DNA from: Proteobacteria bacterium SG_bin9
GTDB taxonomy: Bacteria > Pseudomonadota > Alphaproteobacteria > Rhizobiales > Xanthobacteraceae
Assembly: GCA_002083525.1 (NCBI GenBank)
Contig: LWDM01000017.1
Coordinates: forward strand, 1 to 37,869
Direction: 5' to 3'
Length of the DNA stretch: 37,869 nt
Positions 1 to 8,900 of the stretch are shown here, in pieces. A program made the translations under genes and the position numbers. How positions within the stretch are numbered: position 1 is the stretch's first letter; each line of letters starts with the position of its first letter. Under the pieces are notes generated by a model. The model was not told where the DNA came from and made no database searches. It saw only the letters and a list, made by a program, of their open reading frames with translations.

Positions 1-4
1 ATCT

Positions 5-36
5 GGCGCGGCATCTTCGGATGCCGCGCCTTTTTT
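5..36 (+). terminator. Rho-independent terminator with UUCG loop
   Basis: A perfect 11-bp stem (5-15 paired with 20-30) closes a TTCG tetraloop and is followed directly by six T residues (31-36). This is a textbook intrinsic terminator on the + strand. It implies a + strand gene ending just left of the window. The region from here to 277 holds no gene I can support. Confidence 0.8.
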
Positions 37-237
37 CTTGGCTGCTTTCTTGATTTGGGCCTGTTCGCCCGGCGTCCACTCGAGGCCGGCACGCGAACAA
101 ACGCGTGCGCAGAAAAGTAGTGGCAATCCTGAGGCCTCGGCAGCGCCGGTGACGGCCGAAATGAGACTCCCGATTTTTCCCACGATGCGGGGATAGCTCC
201 AAAAATGACGCTTGGTATGTGGCATTACGTATGCCAG

Positions 238-249
238 AATAGGCCTATT
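238..249. promoter_or_regulatory. 12-bp perfect palindrome upstream of the CBS gene
   Basis: AATAGGCCTATT is a perfect palindrome 28 bp before the ATG at 278. A weak promoter-like pair, TTGGTA (212-217) and CAGAAT (235-240) with 17 bp between, runs into it. Its position suits an operator or a start-site element, but this is inference from symmetry alone. Confidence 0.25.
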
Positions 250-277
250 GAAGCTCCACCTGCCAACGGAGGCTGCG

Positions 278-712
278 ATGATCGTGGGAGATATTCTTCG
301 CCGGAAGGGTACGCGCGTTGCGACGGTTCGCATGAACGAGACGGTGGAGACGGCCGCGCAGCTGTTGCGCCGTGAGGATGTCGGCGCGCTGGTCGTCAAG
401 GACGTCTGCCGTACCGAGGGCAACACGGTCGTCGGCATGTTCTCGGAGCGCGATGTGGCCCGCGCGATTGCAGAACACGGTCCCTCCGGATCGGCGTTGC
501 CGGTCTCGGCGATGATCCAGGTTCAGAAGCTCATCACCTGTTGCGCCGAGGACAGCATCGAGCGCGTTCGCTACCTGATGGACGAACATCACATCCGTCA
601 CCTGCCGGTGCTCGAAGGTCACAGCCTGATCGGCGTGATCAGCATGCGCGACATCAACACCGCCGTCGTCGGCCTGCCGCCGGCCGCCGATGCGCGAAAC
701 TACATGAACTGA
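278..712 (+). CDS. Twin CBS-domain protein
   Basis: This 144-residue protein consists almost entirely of two CBS modules, at about residues 8-65 and 80-137. Each has the typical pattern of a hydrophobic strand, then V(V/I)GM or LIGVIS, then an (E)RD or MRDI motif near its end (SERDVARAI and SMRDINTAV). Paired CBS modules form a Bateman domain that usually binds adenine nucleotides and senses energy state. Stand-alone versions are common in Rhizobiales and their partners are mostly unknown. The frame is open back to a TTG at 212, but I chose the ATG at 278 because GGAGG lies just upstream and the protein then begins directly at the first CBS module. The next gene starts 112 bp downstream and has no obvious functional link. 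Confidence 0.9.
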   Translation: MIVGDILRRKGTRVATVRMNETVETAAQLLRREDVGALVVKDVCRTEGNTVVGMFSERDVARAIAEHGPSGSALPVSAMIQVQKLITCCAEDSIERVRYLMDEHHIRHLPVLEGHSLIGVISMRDINTAVVGLPPAADARNYMN

Positions 713-823
713 ACTCGCTCTCTACGAAACGTCTGCATCGCGGGCTTGTCCCGCCACGACATCGCTTTGCCGCAAGGCAAGGCGGAACCCGAAGCTCCTT
801 TCTCCAACACCGGAGACGATCAC

Positions 824-1801
824 ATGAAAGTTTGCATCTACGGCGCGGGCGCCATTGGCGGCTACCTCGGTGTTCAGTTCGCGCGAGCCGGTGCGGATGT
901 GAGTCTCGTGGCGCGGGGCGCGCATCTGCAGGCGATGCAGGACAACGGGCTGAAGCTGCTCATCGACGATGAGGAGCGTGTGGTGCATCCGAAGGCGACG
1001 GACAATCCAGACGAACTCGGCGAGCAGGATTACGTGATCATCGCGCTGAAGGCGCACTCGGTCACTGGCGTGCTCGACAGGATGAAGCCGCTGCTCGGCG
1101 AGCGCACGCGCGTGGTCACAGCGGTCAACGGCATTCCCTACTGGTACTTCCACAAGCACGGCGGCAACGCCTTCGAGGGCAAGACGCTGGAGAGCGTCGA
1201 TCCGGGCGGGCGACAGTGGAACGAGCTTGGTCCGGAGCGTGCGATCGGCTGCATCGTCTATCCGGCGACCGAGATCGAGGCGCCCGGTGTGATCCGTCAC
1301 GTTTACGGCGATCGCTTTCCGCTCGGCGAGCCGTCGGGCGAGAAGAGCGCCGATGTCGAAAACCTGTCGGAACTTTTCACCAACGCAGGTCTCAACGCGC
1401 CGGTGCTCGATCGCATCCGCGACGAGATCTGGCTGAAGCTGTGGGGCAATGTCTGCTTCAATCCGATCAGCGCGCTGACGCATGCCACGCTGGACGTAAT
1501 CGCAGGCGATGAAGGCACTCGCGCCGTTGCGAAAGCAATGATGCTCGAAGCACAAGCCATTGCCGAGAAGTTCGGCGTCAAATTCCGCGTCGATGTCGAA
1601 CGGCGTATCGAGGGCGCGCGCAAGGTCGGCGCACACAAGACCTCGATGCTGCAGGATCTCGAACGCAACCGCGCGATGGAAATCGATCCGCTGGTCACAG
1701 TGGTGCAAGAGATGGGCCGCCTCGCCGAAATCCCGACCCCGGCCATCGACACGGTGCTGGCGCTGACCGTCCAGCGCGCCAAGGTCGCGGGTTTGTATTG
1801 A
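824..1801 (+). CDS. 2-dehydropantoate 2-reductase family protein (PanE/ApbA-like)
   Basis: This 325-residue protein is a ketopantoate-reductase-type NADP-dependent oxidoreductase. The family reduces 2-dehydropantoate to pantoate in pantothenate/CoA synthesis. An N-terminal Rossmann motif GAGAIGGYLG (about residues 7-16) binds NADP. The catalytic Lys-Asn stretch KLWGNVCFNPISALTH lies near residue 205, and the C-terminal domain has the TSMLQDLE...EID substrate-binding pattern. The frame is open upstream to 746, but the ATG at 824 has GGAGA ahead of it and puts the Rossmann strand at the N-terminus, as usual. The FAH-family gene follows 4 bp later, so the two are probably co-transcribed. That pairing suggests a catabolic 2-keto-acid role as well as, or instead of, pantothenate synthesis. 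Alphaproteobacteria often carry several paralogues, so I give no gene symbol. Confidence 0.88.
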   Translation: MKVCIYGAGAIGGYLGVQFARAGADVSLVARGAHLQAMQDNGLKLLIDDEERVVHPKATDNPDELGEQDYVIIALKAHSVTGVLDRMKPLLGERTRVVTAVNGIPYWYFHKHGGNAFEGKTLESVDPGGRQWNELGPERAIGCIVYPATEIEAPGVIRHVYGDRFPLGEPSGEKSADVENLSELFTNAGLNAPVLDRIRDEIWLKLWGNVCFNPISALTHATLDVIAGDEGTRAVAKAMMLEAQAIAEKFGVKFRVDVERRIEGARKVGAHKTSMLQDLERNRAMEIDPLVTVVQEMGRLAEIPTPAIDTVLALTVQRAKVAGLY

Positions 1802-1805
1802 GGTT

Positions 1806-2585
1806 ATGGCCGTGACCAAGTGGGTGCGTTTCCGCCATCAGTCGGCCGTTGGCTTCGGTTCGCTCGGCGGCGACCGCATCATCGTGCACACCGGCGATCT
1901 GTTCGATGCGCCGACAGCGAATGGACACACGCTCGCGCTCGGCGATGTTCAACTGCTGCCGCCAGTGACGCCATCAAAAGTCATCGCCCTGTGGAACAAT
2001 TTTCATGCGCTCGCGGCCAAGATCAACATGCCCGAGCCGCCGGAGCCGCTCTATCTGTTGAAGGCGCCGACCAGCGTGACGTCGCCGGGCGCGGTGGTGA
2101 AGCGACCGCAGTCGTATGACGGCAAGGTCGTCTACGAAGGCGAGCTTGGTATCGTGATCGGCAAGACGTGTACGAACGTGAGTGCGGAAGAGGCCGATGC
2201 CTTCATCCTCGGCTACACCTGCGTCAACGACATCACCGCTGCCGACATCCTGCACAAGGACAAGACGTTTCCGCAGTGGGCGCGCGCGAAAGGCTTCGAC
2301 GACTTCTGTCCGTTCGGGCCGGCGATCGCGACTGATGTCGATCCATCGGCGCTCACGGTGCGCACGATCCTCAACGGCGACGAGCGGCAGTCCTATCCAA
2401 TTGCCGACATGATCTTCACCGCGCAGGAGCTGGTGAGTAGAATCTCGCACGACATGACGTTACTGCCGGGCGATCTGATCGCCTGCGGCACCTCGGTCGG
2501 CGTCGGCACCATGAAGGATGCGGTCAACCGCGTCACTGTGGCCATCGACGGCATCGGCGAGCTGCACAACGAGTACCGGAATTAG
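1806..2585 (+). CDS. Fumarylacetoacetate hydrolase family protein
   Basis: This 259-residue protein belongs to the FAH superfamily, Mg2+/Mn2+ enzymes that hydrolyse, decarboxylate or isomerise beta-diketo or 2-oxo acid substrates, often from aromatic degradation. The core motif YEGELGIVIGK (about residues 101-111) supplies the acidic metal ligands. It is followed by GYTCVNDITAADI and, near the C-terminus, LLPGDLIACGTSVGVG, a signature of the fold. The length fits single-domain bacterial members. It starts 4 bp after the PanE-like gene, which points to one transcript. The exact substrate cannot be told from sequence; oxaloacetate decarboxylase-like and 2-hydroxyhepta-2,4-dienedioate isomerase-like activities are both possible. 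Confidence 0.9.
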   Translation: MAVTKWVRFRHQSAVGFGSLGGDRIIVHTGDLFDAPTANGHTLALGDVQLLPPVTPSKVIALWNNFHALAAKINMPEPPEPLYLLKAPTSVTSPGAVVKRPQSYDGKVVYEGELGIVIGKTCTNVSAEEADAFILGYTCVNDITAADILHKDKTFPQWARAKGFDDFCPFGPAIATDVDPSALTVRTILNGDERQSYPIADMIFTAQELVSRISHDMTLLPGDLIACGTSVGVGTMKDAVNRVTVAIDGIGELHNEYRN

Positions 2586-2712
2586 GCGCCAGCCTTAGAC
2601 GAATTCCGGCCGGCGGCATCAGCCATGCGCCGGACCCTGCTTGCACGGGCGCGCACTTCTGGACGACAATCGCACCTATTCGGACAGCCGATATGCGGCA
2701 GAAGGATATGCG

Positions 2713-3357
2713 ATGAGCGCGATCGACGACGTCACCAAGCCAATCGAAACGACGGATGGGTTGCGCGAGCTTTATCCGCAGCCGACCGAGCGGGCTGCGC
2801 TGAAATGTCTGCCCAGCCTTGATGCCCATTGCCGCAGCTTCATCGCGCTGTCGCCGCTGGTCGTGGTCGGCACCTCGACATCGGAAGGCGCCGACGTGTC
2901 GCCGCGCGGCGATGCGCCCGGTTTCGTGCAGGTGCTCGACGATCATACGCTGATGATCCCGGATCGTCCGGGTAACAACCGCATCGACACCATGAGCAAC
3001 CTGATGGCCAATCCGCAGGTCGGGTTGCTGTTCATGATCCCGGGGGTCAACGAAACGCTGCGCGTCAACGGAATGGCGCGTGTCTCCACCGATCAGGCGC
3101 ATCTGGAGCGCGGCGCGTTCAACGGCCGCCTGCCGAAGACGTGCATGATCGTCGATGTGCGCGAAGCCTATCTTCATTGCGGCAAGGCGCTGATCCGCTC
3201 GAAACTGTGGGATGAAAAAACGAAGATCGAGCGAACGCGGCTGCCAACGCTCGGCGAGATGGTCAACGATCAGACCAAGGACCGCTCGGCGAACCCGTTG
3301 ACCAACGAGCAGGCGAACGCCTGGATCGAAGAGAGCTACAGCAAGCGGCTTTACTAG
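2713..3357 (+). CDS. PPOX-type FMN-dependent flavoprotein (MSMEG_1061-like)
   Basis: This 214-residue protein resembles the pyridoxamine-5'-phosphate-oxidase split-barrel family, specifically the longer MSMEG_1061-like group. An early strand VVVGTSTSEGADVSPRGD is followed by a DHTLMIPDRPGNNRIDTMSNL segment, then GLLFMIPGVNETLRVNG, the usual FMN-phosphate-binding arrangement. A helical C-terminus follows. The reaction is unknown; related proteins bind FMN or F420 and reduce varied substrates. The frame is open to 2641, but AGAAGGA precedes the ATG at 2713 and the shorter protein fits the family. It stands alone: 127 bp separate it from the FAH gene and 30 bp from the next gene. An 8-bp inverted repeat CCGGAATT/AATTCCGG (2576-2609) overlaps the end of the preceding gene. 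Confidence 0.85.
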   Translation: MSAIDDVTKPIETTDGLRELYPQPTERAALKCLPSLDAHCRSFIALSPLVVVGTSTSEGADVSPRGDAPGFVQVLDDHTLMIPDRPGNNRIDTMSNLMANPQVGLLFMIPGVNETLRVNGMARVSTDQAHLERGAFNGRLPKTCMIVDVREAYLHCGKALIRSKLWDEKTKIERTRLPTLGEMVNDQTKDRSANPLTNEQANAWIEESYSKRLY

Positions 3358-3387
3358 ACGACGGGAAACAACGCAGGCGAGGTTGGA

Positions 3388-3921
3388 ATGAGCTCGCAGC
3401 GCGTGCCGGGAACTGCCGTTCAACGACTCATTGCCGTCCTGGGCTCGGCGGCTTTCTTCGTGGTCGCCCCATTCACGCTGGCGGGGCTCGTCCCATGGTC
3501 GATGACGGGTTGGCAACTCCAGCCACCGTTCCTCGGTCTGGAGCTGTCGCGCGGCATCGGCGCGATCATGATTCTCGCAGGCGTGCCTGGGCTCGTTGAC
3601 GCATTTGCGCGTTTCGCGCTGCAGGGTCTCGGCACGCCCGCGCCCATCGCGCCGACCCGAAATCTCGTGGTGACGGGTCTCTACCGTTATGTGCGTAACC
3701 CAATATACGTCGCGGTCGTTGCCATCATCCTGGGTCAAGGGTTGCTGATGGGCGATTGGCGCCTTGTTATCTACGGCGCGCTGCTCTGGCTCGCCTTCCA
3801 CGGCTTTGTTGTTGCGTACGAAGAACCGACGCTCGAGCAGACGTTTGGGAGCGAGTACGAGGCGTTCCGCGCCGCCGTCCCGCGCTGGATACCGCGGATG
3901 ACCCCATGGCAGCCGAAGTGA
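3388..3921 (+). CDS. Isoprenylcysteine carboxyl methyltransferase-like membrane protein
   Basis: This 177-residue integral membrane protein has about four hydrophobic segments (near residues 15-38, 53-75, 100-120 and 123-145). The motif GLYRYVRNPIYVA (about residues 96-108) and the following acidic-aromatic pattern EEPTLEQTFGSEYEAF match the SAM-binding signature of the ICMT/PEMT superfamily. Bacterial members are widespread and their acceptors are usually unknown; phospholipids and small thiols have been proposed for relatives. It begins 30 bp after the flavoprotein gene and may share its transcript. Substrate assignment is not possible from sequence. Confidence 0.85.
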   Translation: MSSQRVPGTAVQRLIAVLGSAAFFVVAPFTLAGLVPWSMTGWQLQPPFLGLELSRGIGAIMILAGVPGLVDAFARFALQGLGTPAPIAPTRNLVVTGLYRYVRNPIYVAVVAIILGQGLLMGDWRLVIYGALLWLAFHGFVVAYEEPTLEQTFGSEYEAFRAAVPRWIPRMTPWQPK

Positions 3922-4001
3922 TCGGTGGCTCGCGTTTGTGCGAGCCGCTGCAATTGCGTTAGGTTAGCGCGAGGCGCAAACAAGAAACGGGACAAGACGA
4001 G

Positions 4002-4529
4002 ATGAGCGGACATCACGACCACACTCATGATCATCATCATGATCACTCGCATGATCATGATGACGATCGCTGGAAGCACGATGGCGTGCGGGTCATTCCC
4101 GGCAATCAGCTCGATCCGAATGTGCCGTCGACCGCCGGCATGGATCGCAAGGCTGCGATCAACTTCGCACGCGTCGGCGCGCAGAAGCTGTGGGCCGGCA
4201 CGGTGACGATCAAGCCGGATGCGAAAACCGGCGCGCATCATCACGGTCATCTCGAAAGCATCATCTATGTGGTGAAGGGCAAGGCGCGCATGCGCTGGGG
4301 CGAGAAGCTGCAGTTCACGGCCGAAGCGGGGCCGGGCGACTTCATCTTCGTGCCGCCTTACGTTCCACATCAGGAGATCAACGCGAGCCCGGACGAAGTG
4401 CTGGAGTGCGTGCTGGTGCGCAGCGATGGCGAGGCGGTGGCGGTGAACATCGACATCGAGCCGGTCGAGAAGCCGGAGACCGTGCTCTGGGTCGACCCGA
4501 TCCACCGCGATCCTGCTGCCAAGGGCTGA
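4002..4529 (+). CDS. Cupin-domain protein with histidine-rich N-terminus
   Basis: This 175-residue protein has two parts. Residues 4-22 are almost only His and Asp (HHDHTHDHHHDHSHDHDDD), a likely metal-binding tail. The rest is a single cupin barrel. Cupin motif 1 appears as GAHHHGHLESIIYVVKG (about residues 76-92), with the expected HxH and downstream Glu. Motif 2 appears as PGDFIFVPPYVPHQEIN (about residues 110-126), with the His ligand. The active-site metal ligands therefore look intact. The function is unknown; such cupins can be isomerases, dioxygenases or metal-storage proteins. The His/Asp tail is encoded by CAT/GAT-rich DNA at 4011-4067. It stands between the methyltransferase and the RND operon without tight linkage to either. 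Confidence 0.85.
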   Translation: MSGHHDHTHDHHHDHSHDHDDDRWKHDGVRVIPGNQLDPNVPSTAGMDRKAAINFARVGAQKLWAGTVTIKPDAKTGAHHHGHLESIIYVVKGKARMRWGEKLQFTAEAGPGDFIFVPPYVPHQEINASPDEVLECVLVRSDGEAVAVNIDIEPVEKPETVLWVDPIHRDPAAKG

Positions 4530-4564
4530 CGCTCGATTGGCCTAGGGTGCTGTCATCTCAGGGT

Positions 4565-4590
4565 GGAGCGCGGCCGCAAAACCGCGCTCC
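4565..4590 (+). terminator. Hairpin downstream of the cupin gene
   Basis: GGAGCGCGG (4565-4573) pairs perfectly with CCGCGCTCC (4582-4590) across an 8-nt loop. It lies 36 bp after the cupin stop codon. No T-run follows, so it is either a weak or factor-dependent terminator or a 3'-end stabiliser. The rest of 4530-4761 shows only the palindrome described at 4698. Confidence 0.4.
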
Positions 4591-4697
4591 GAAACGGCAA
4601 GCCATTCTGGACTCACGCCGTCCGTTGGAACGGCGTTTCCGGCTTTCAATTCCCCGAAGGATCACATTTCGCAGGTGCGGCGCTATGACGCTTGATT

Positions 4698-4723
4698 GCT
4701 GACGATTATTGACAATCATCAGC
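4698..4723. promoter_or_regulatory. Imperfect palindrome, candidate TetR operator for the RND operon
   Basis: The two 12-bp arms GCTGACGATTAT and (reverse-complemented) GCTGATGATTGT agree at 10 of 12 positions around a 2-bp centre. A TTGACA hexamer (4709-4714) sits inside the palindrome, so a bound regulator would cover a -35 element. It lies 38 bp before the ATG of the adaptor gene. The operon encodes its own TetR repressor (9138), and TetR proteins bind palindromes of this size. The assignment is inference. Confidence 0.5.
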
Positions 4724-4761
4724 TATAGGATCAGTCTCAGAGCATAGCTTGAGGTGATCCC

Positions 4762-5889
4762 ATGCGCGCCAATACGCTTTCTTTCAATTTTCCCAAGGCC
4801 TTAGCGATTTCGAAGCTGTTCGTCCTGTCCGGGGCGATCGGGTCCATCCTGCTGCTGAGCGGCTGCAATGAGAAGCCGGTGGAGCAGGCGGCGCCCAAGC
4901 GCCCGGTGCTGGTGACGGCGGTTCACTATGAGATGGAGCGGCCCGCGAGCACGTTCGTCGGCACCATCCGTCCCCGCATCGAGGCCGATATGGGCTTCCG
5001 GGTCGCCGGCAAGGTGGCCAAGCGCCTCGTCGAAGTCGGCCAGGCGGTCGAGGTCGGGCAGCCGCTGGCGCTGCTCGATGAAGTCGATCTCAAGCTGCAG
5101 GCCGAGCAGGCCGAAGCCGAGTTCCGTGCCGCGACCGGCGTGCTGACGCAGGCGACCGCCGCCGAGGGGCGCGCCAAGGATCTGCGCAGCCGCGGCTGGT
5201 CGACCGAAGCGCAGATGGATCAGGTTCGTGCCGCCGCCGATGAAGCGCGCGCGCGTCTCAGCCGTGCCGAGCGCTCGGTCGAGCTGACGAAGAACGCACT
5301 CTCCTATGCAACGCTCGTCGCCGACAGCAACGGCGTCGTGACCGCGACGCTCATCGATGCAGGGCAGGTGGTTGCCGCCGGTCAGGCTGCGATCCGTGTC
5401 GCGCGCGCCGGCGAGAAGGAAGCCGTCGTGGCGATTCCCGAGACGCTGGTCGGTCGCGCCAAGGCTGGCAACGCCTCGGTGGTGCTGTGGTCGGAGCCCG
5501 GCAAGCAGTACGTCGCCAGGCTGCGCGAGATCGCGCCGGCGGCCGATGCTGCGACCCGCACCTATCTCGCCAAGTTCTCGCTGCCGGGTGCCGGCGAGGG
5601 TGTGCAGTTCGGCATGACCGCGACGCTGACGCTCTCGGGCGGCAGCAACGATCGCGTGGCGCGGCTGCCGCTGACAGCGCTGTTCAGCCAGGGCGACGGC
5701 GCGTCGCTGTACGTCGTCAACGACAAGAGCGGCGACGTCGCGCTGAAGCCGGTGGTGGTCAAGGCCTACGAGGCGCGCGACGTGGTGATCTCGAGCGGTG
5801 TCGAGGACGGCGAGAAGGTCGTCGTGCTCGGCGTGCAGAAGCTCGATCCGGCGCAGAAGGTGAAAGTGGTTTCATCGCTGTCGTTTTGA
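4762..5889 (+). CDS. RND efflux periplasmic adaptor subunit (lipoprotein)
   Basis: This 375-residue protein is a membrane-fusion protein of the HlyD/AcrA type. It joins an inner-membrane RND pump to an outer-membrane channel. The N-terminal hydrophobic stretch ends in the lipobox LSGC with Cys35, so it should be lipidated. Then come a barrel-sandwich/lipoyl half (residues about 68-100, GFRVAGKVAKRLVEVGQAV), a coiled-coil hairpin rich in Ala, Glu and Arg (about 105-180), a second lipoyl half (YATLVADSNGVVTATLIDAGQVVAAGQ), and a beta-barrel and membrane-proximal domain to the end. The permease starts 76 bp downstream. No outer-membrane factor gene is nearby, so a shared TolC-like channel is likely. 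Confidence 0.93.
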   Translation: MRANTLSFNFPKALAISKLFVLSGAIGSILLLSGCNEKPVEQAAPKRPVLVTAVHYEMERPASTFVGTIRPRIEADMGFRVAGKVAKRLVEVGQAVEVGQPLALLDEVDLKLQAEQAEAEFRAATGVLTQATAAEGRAKDLRSRGWSTEAQMDQVRAAADEARARLSRAERSVELTKNALSYATLVADSNGVVTATLIDAGQVVAAGQAAIRVARAGEKEAVVAIPETLVGRAKAGNASVVLWSEPGKQYVARLREIAPAADAATRTYLAKFSLPGAGEGVQFGMTATLTLSGGSNDRVARLPLTALFSQGDGASLYVVNDKSGDVALKPVVVKAYEARDVVISSGVEDGEKVVVLGVQKLDPAQKVKVVSSLSF

Positions 5890-5965
5890 CGGCCTGCGCG
5901 GCGCGGATGCCCCCGCGCTGCGGCTTTCGTTTGTGAGCTGATTGGCAAATCTGGCGAGGCTTCCG

Positions 5966-8900
5966 ATGAAGCGTTTCAATCTCTCGTCCTGGGCGGTCGC
6001 CCATCCGCCGCTGGTGCTGTTCTTCATCATCGCGCTCGGCTTCGCCGGGTTCTTCGCATATCGCAGCCTCGGGCGCGCGGAAGACCCGTCGTTCACCATC
6101 AAGGTCGTCGTCATCACCGCGCAGTGGCCCGGCGCAACCGCGGCCGAAATGCAGTCGCAGGTCGCCGATCCGATCGAGAAAAAGCTGCAGGAACTGCCGT
6201 ACTTCGACAAGATCACGACCTACACCAAGCCGTCGTTCACGGCGATGCAGCTCGCCTTCAGAGACAACACGCCGGCAAAAGAAGTGCCGCAGCTGTTCTA
6301 TCAGCTGCGCAAGAAGCTCGGCGATATCCGCAACGATCTGCCCTCCAACCTGATGGGCCCCTCGGTCAACGACGAATACGGCGACGTCGATTCGCTGCTC
6401 TACATGATGACCGCCGACGGCGCCGACTACGCGCAGATGAAGAAGGTCGCCGAGGCGATGCGCCAGCGGCTGCTGAAGGTGCCGAACGTCACCAAGGTCA
6501 ACATCTACGGCGTGCAGGATCAGAAGATTTACGTCGAGTTCTCGCACGCGAAGCTCGCCACGCTCGGCATCTCGACGCAGGCGCTGTTTGACTCACTCGC
6601 CAAGCAGAACGCGATTACGCCGGCCGGTACGGTGGAAACCGAATCCCAGCGCGTGCCGCTGCGCGTCACCGGCGCGCTCGATGGCGCCAAGGCTGTGGCC
6701 GAGACGCCGGTCGAGAGCAATGGCCGTGTGTTCCGCCTCGGCGACATCGCGACCGTCACGCCTGGCTTCGAAGACCCGTCCGACTACCAGGTGCGTCAGC
6801 GCGGCGCGCCGGCGCTCGGCGTCGGTGTCGTCATGGCCAAGGGCGCGAACCTGCTCGAACTCGGCAAGTCCGTGGACAAGGCGACCGATGAATTCATGAA
6901 AGCGGTGCCGCAGGGTTTCTCGCTCGAACTCGTCGCCGATCAGCCGAAGGTGGTCGATCACGCGGTCAGCGAGTTCGTGAAGTCGTTCCTCGAAGCGCTC
7001 GGCATCGTGCTGTTCGTGTCATTCGTTGCGCTTGGCTGGCGCACCGGCATCGTCGTGGCGCTCTCCGTGCCGCTGGTGCTGGCGATCGTGTTCGTCTTCA
7101 TGAGCGCGATGGGCTTCGACCTGCACCGCATTTCGCTCGGCGCGCTGATCATCGCACTCGGCCTCCTCGTCGACGACGCGATCATCGCGGTCGAGATGAT
7201 GGTCGTGAAAATGGAACAGGGGTGGGACCGCGTCAAAGCCGCGTCCTTTGCGTGGGAATCGACGGCGTTTCCGATGCTGACCGGAACGCTGGTGACCGCG
7301 GCAGGTTTCCTCCCGATTGGTTTCGCCAATTCATCCGTTGGCGAATACACCGGCAGCATCTTCTGGGTGGTGGCGCTGGCCCTGGTGGCGTCATGGGTCG
7401 TGGCAGTGATCTTCACGCCTTATCTCGGGGTGAAGTTCCTGCCCGACCTCGCCGGCAAGCATAAGTTCAATCACGATCCGCATGCGATCTACGAGACGCG
7501 GCTGTATCGCGGCCTGCGTGCGGTGATCCAGTGGTGCGTCAAGCATCGCGTCATCACCGTGGTGGCGACGGTCGCGGTGTTCGTTGCATCGATCGTCGCC
7601 TTCGGCCGCGTGCAGCAGCAGTTCTTCCCGCTGTCGGAGCGGCCGGAGCTGTTCTTCCAGATGCGTCTGCCGGAAGGCACCGCCTTCAACGTCACCAAGG
7701 AGACGGCGAAGAAGGCCGAGGCGCTGCTCAACAACGACCCGGACATCTCGACCTACACGACCTACGTCGGGCAGGGCTCGCCACGCTTCTGGCTCGGCCT
7801 CAATCCGCAGCTGCCGAACGAATCGTTCACCGAGATCGTCATCGTCTCGAAGGACGTCGATGCGCGCGAGCGGATCAAGGCACGGCTGGAGAAGGCGGTG
7901 GCCGAGGGCCAGCTCTCGGAAGCGCGCGTGCGCGTCGACCGCTTCAACTTCGGTCCGCCGGTCGGCTTCCCGGTGCAGTTCCGCGTCGTCGGCCCCGATC
8001 CCAAGGAAGTCCGCGACATCGCCTACAAGGTGCGCGACGTCATGCGCGCCAACAAGAACACCATCGATTCGCACCTCGACTGGAACGAGATGACGCCGTA
8101 CCTCAAGCTTTCGGTCGATCAGGATCGCGCGCGGGCGCTCGGCCTCACTCCGCAGGACGTGTCGCAGTCGCTGGCGCTCCTGATCAACGGCGTCACGGTG
8201 ACGACCGTGCGCGACGGCATCGAGAAGGTCGGCGTTGTCGCCCGTGCGGTCGCCGGTGAGCGCTTGGCGCTGGGTAATGTGGGCGATCTCACGGTCACCG
8301 CACGCAACGGCGTCGCGGTGCCGCTCTCGCAGATCGCCAAGATCGAGTACGCGCATGAGGAACCGATCCTCTGGCGGCGCAACCGCGACATGTCGATCAC
8401 CATCCGCTCGGACGTGGTCGACGGCGTGCAGGCCCCGGACGTCACCGCGCAGATCTGGCCGCAGCTGAAGGATATCCGCGACAAGCTGGAGCCGGCGTAC
8501 CGGCTCGAGATCGGCGGTGCGGTCGAGGAATCGCAGAAGGGCAATGCCTCGATCTTCGCGCTGTTCCCGCTGATGGTCGTCATCATGCTGACGCTGCTGA
8601 TGATCCAGCTGCAGAGCTTCTCGCGCCTGATCCTCGTGTTCATGACGGCGCCGCTCGGCATCGTCGGCGCCTCGCTCGGCCTCAACATCGCCAACCAGCC
8701 GTTCGGCTTCGTGGCGCTGCTCGGCCTGATCGCGCTCGCCGGCATGATCATGCGAAATACCGTCATCCTGGTGGATCAGATCGAAGCCGACGTGCAGCAT
8801 GGCATGACGCGCCGCGAAGCGATCGTCGAAGCCACGGTTCGCCGTGCCCGGCCGGTAGTTTTGACCGCTTTGGCGGCGATTCTGGCGATGATCCCGCTGA

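Noticed and set aside
1..225. Open reading frame on the - strand from an ATG at 225 running off the left edge (75 residues, Lys/Ala-rich end)
   Set aside because: No ribosome-binding site, third-position GC of only about half against strong GC bias in the real genes, and it would read through a textbook terminator hairpin. It cannot be fully excluded because the frame stays open at the edge.
4011..4067. CAT/GAT tract as a microsatellite
   Set aside because: It is in frame and encodes the His/Asp tail of the cupin; codons are mixed rather than a pure repeat.
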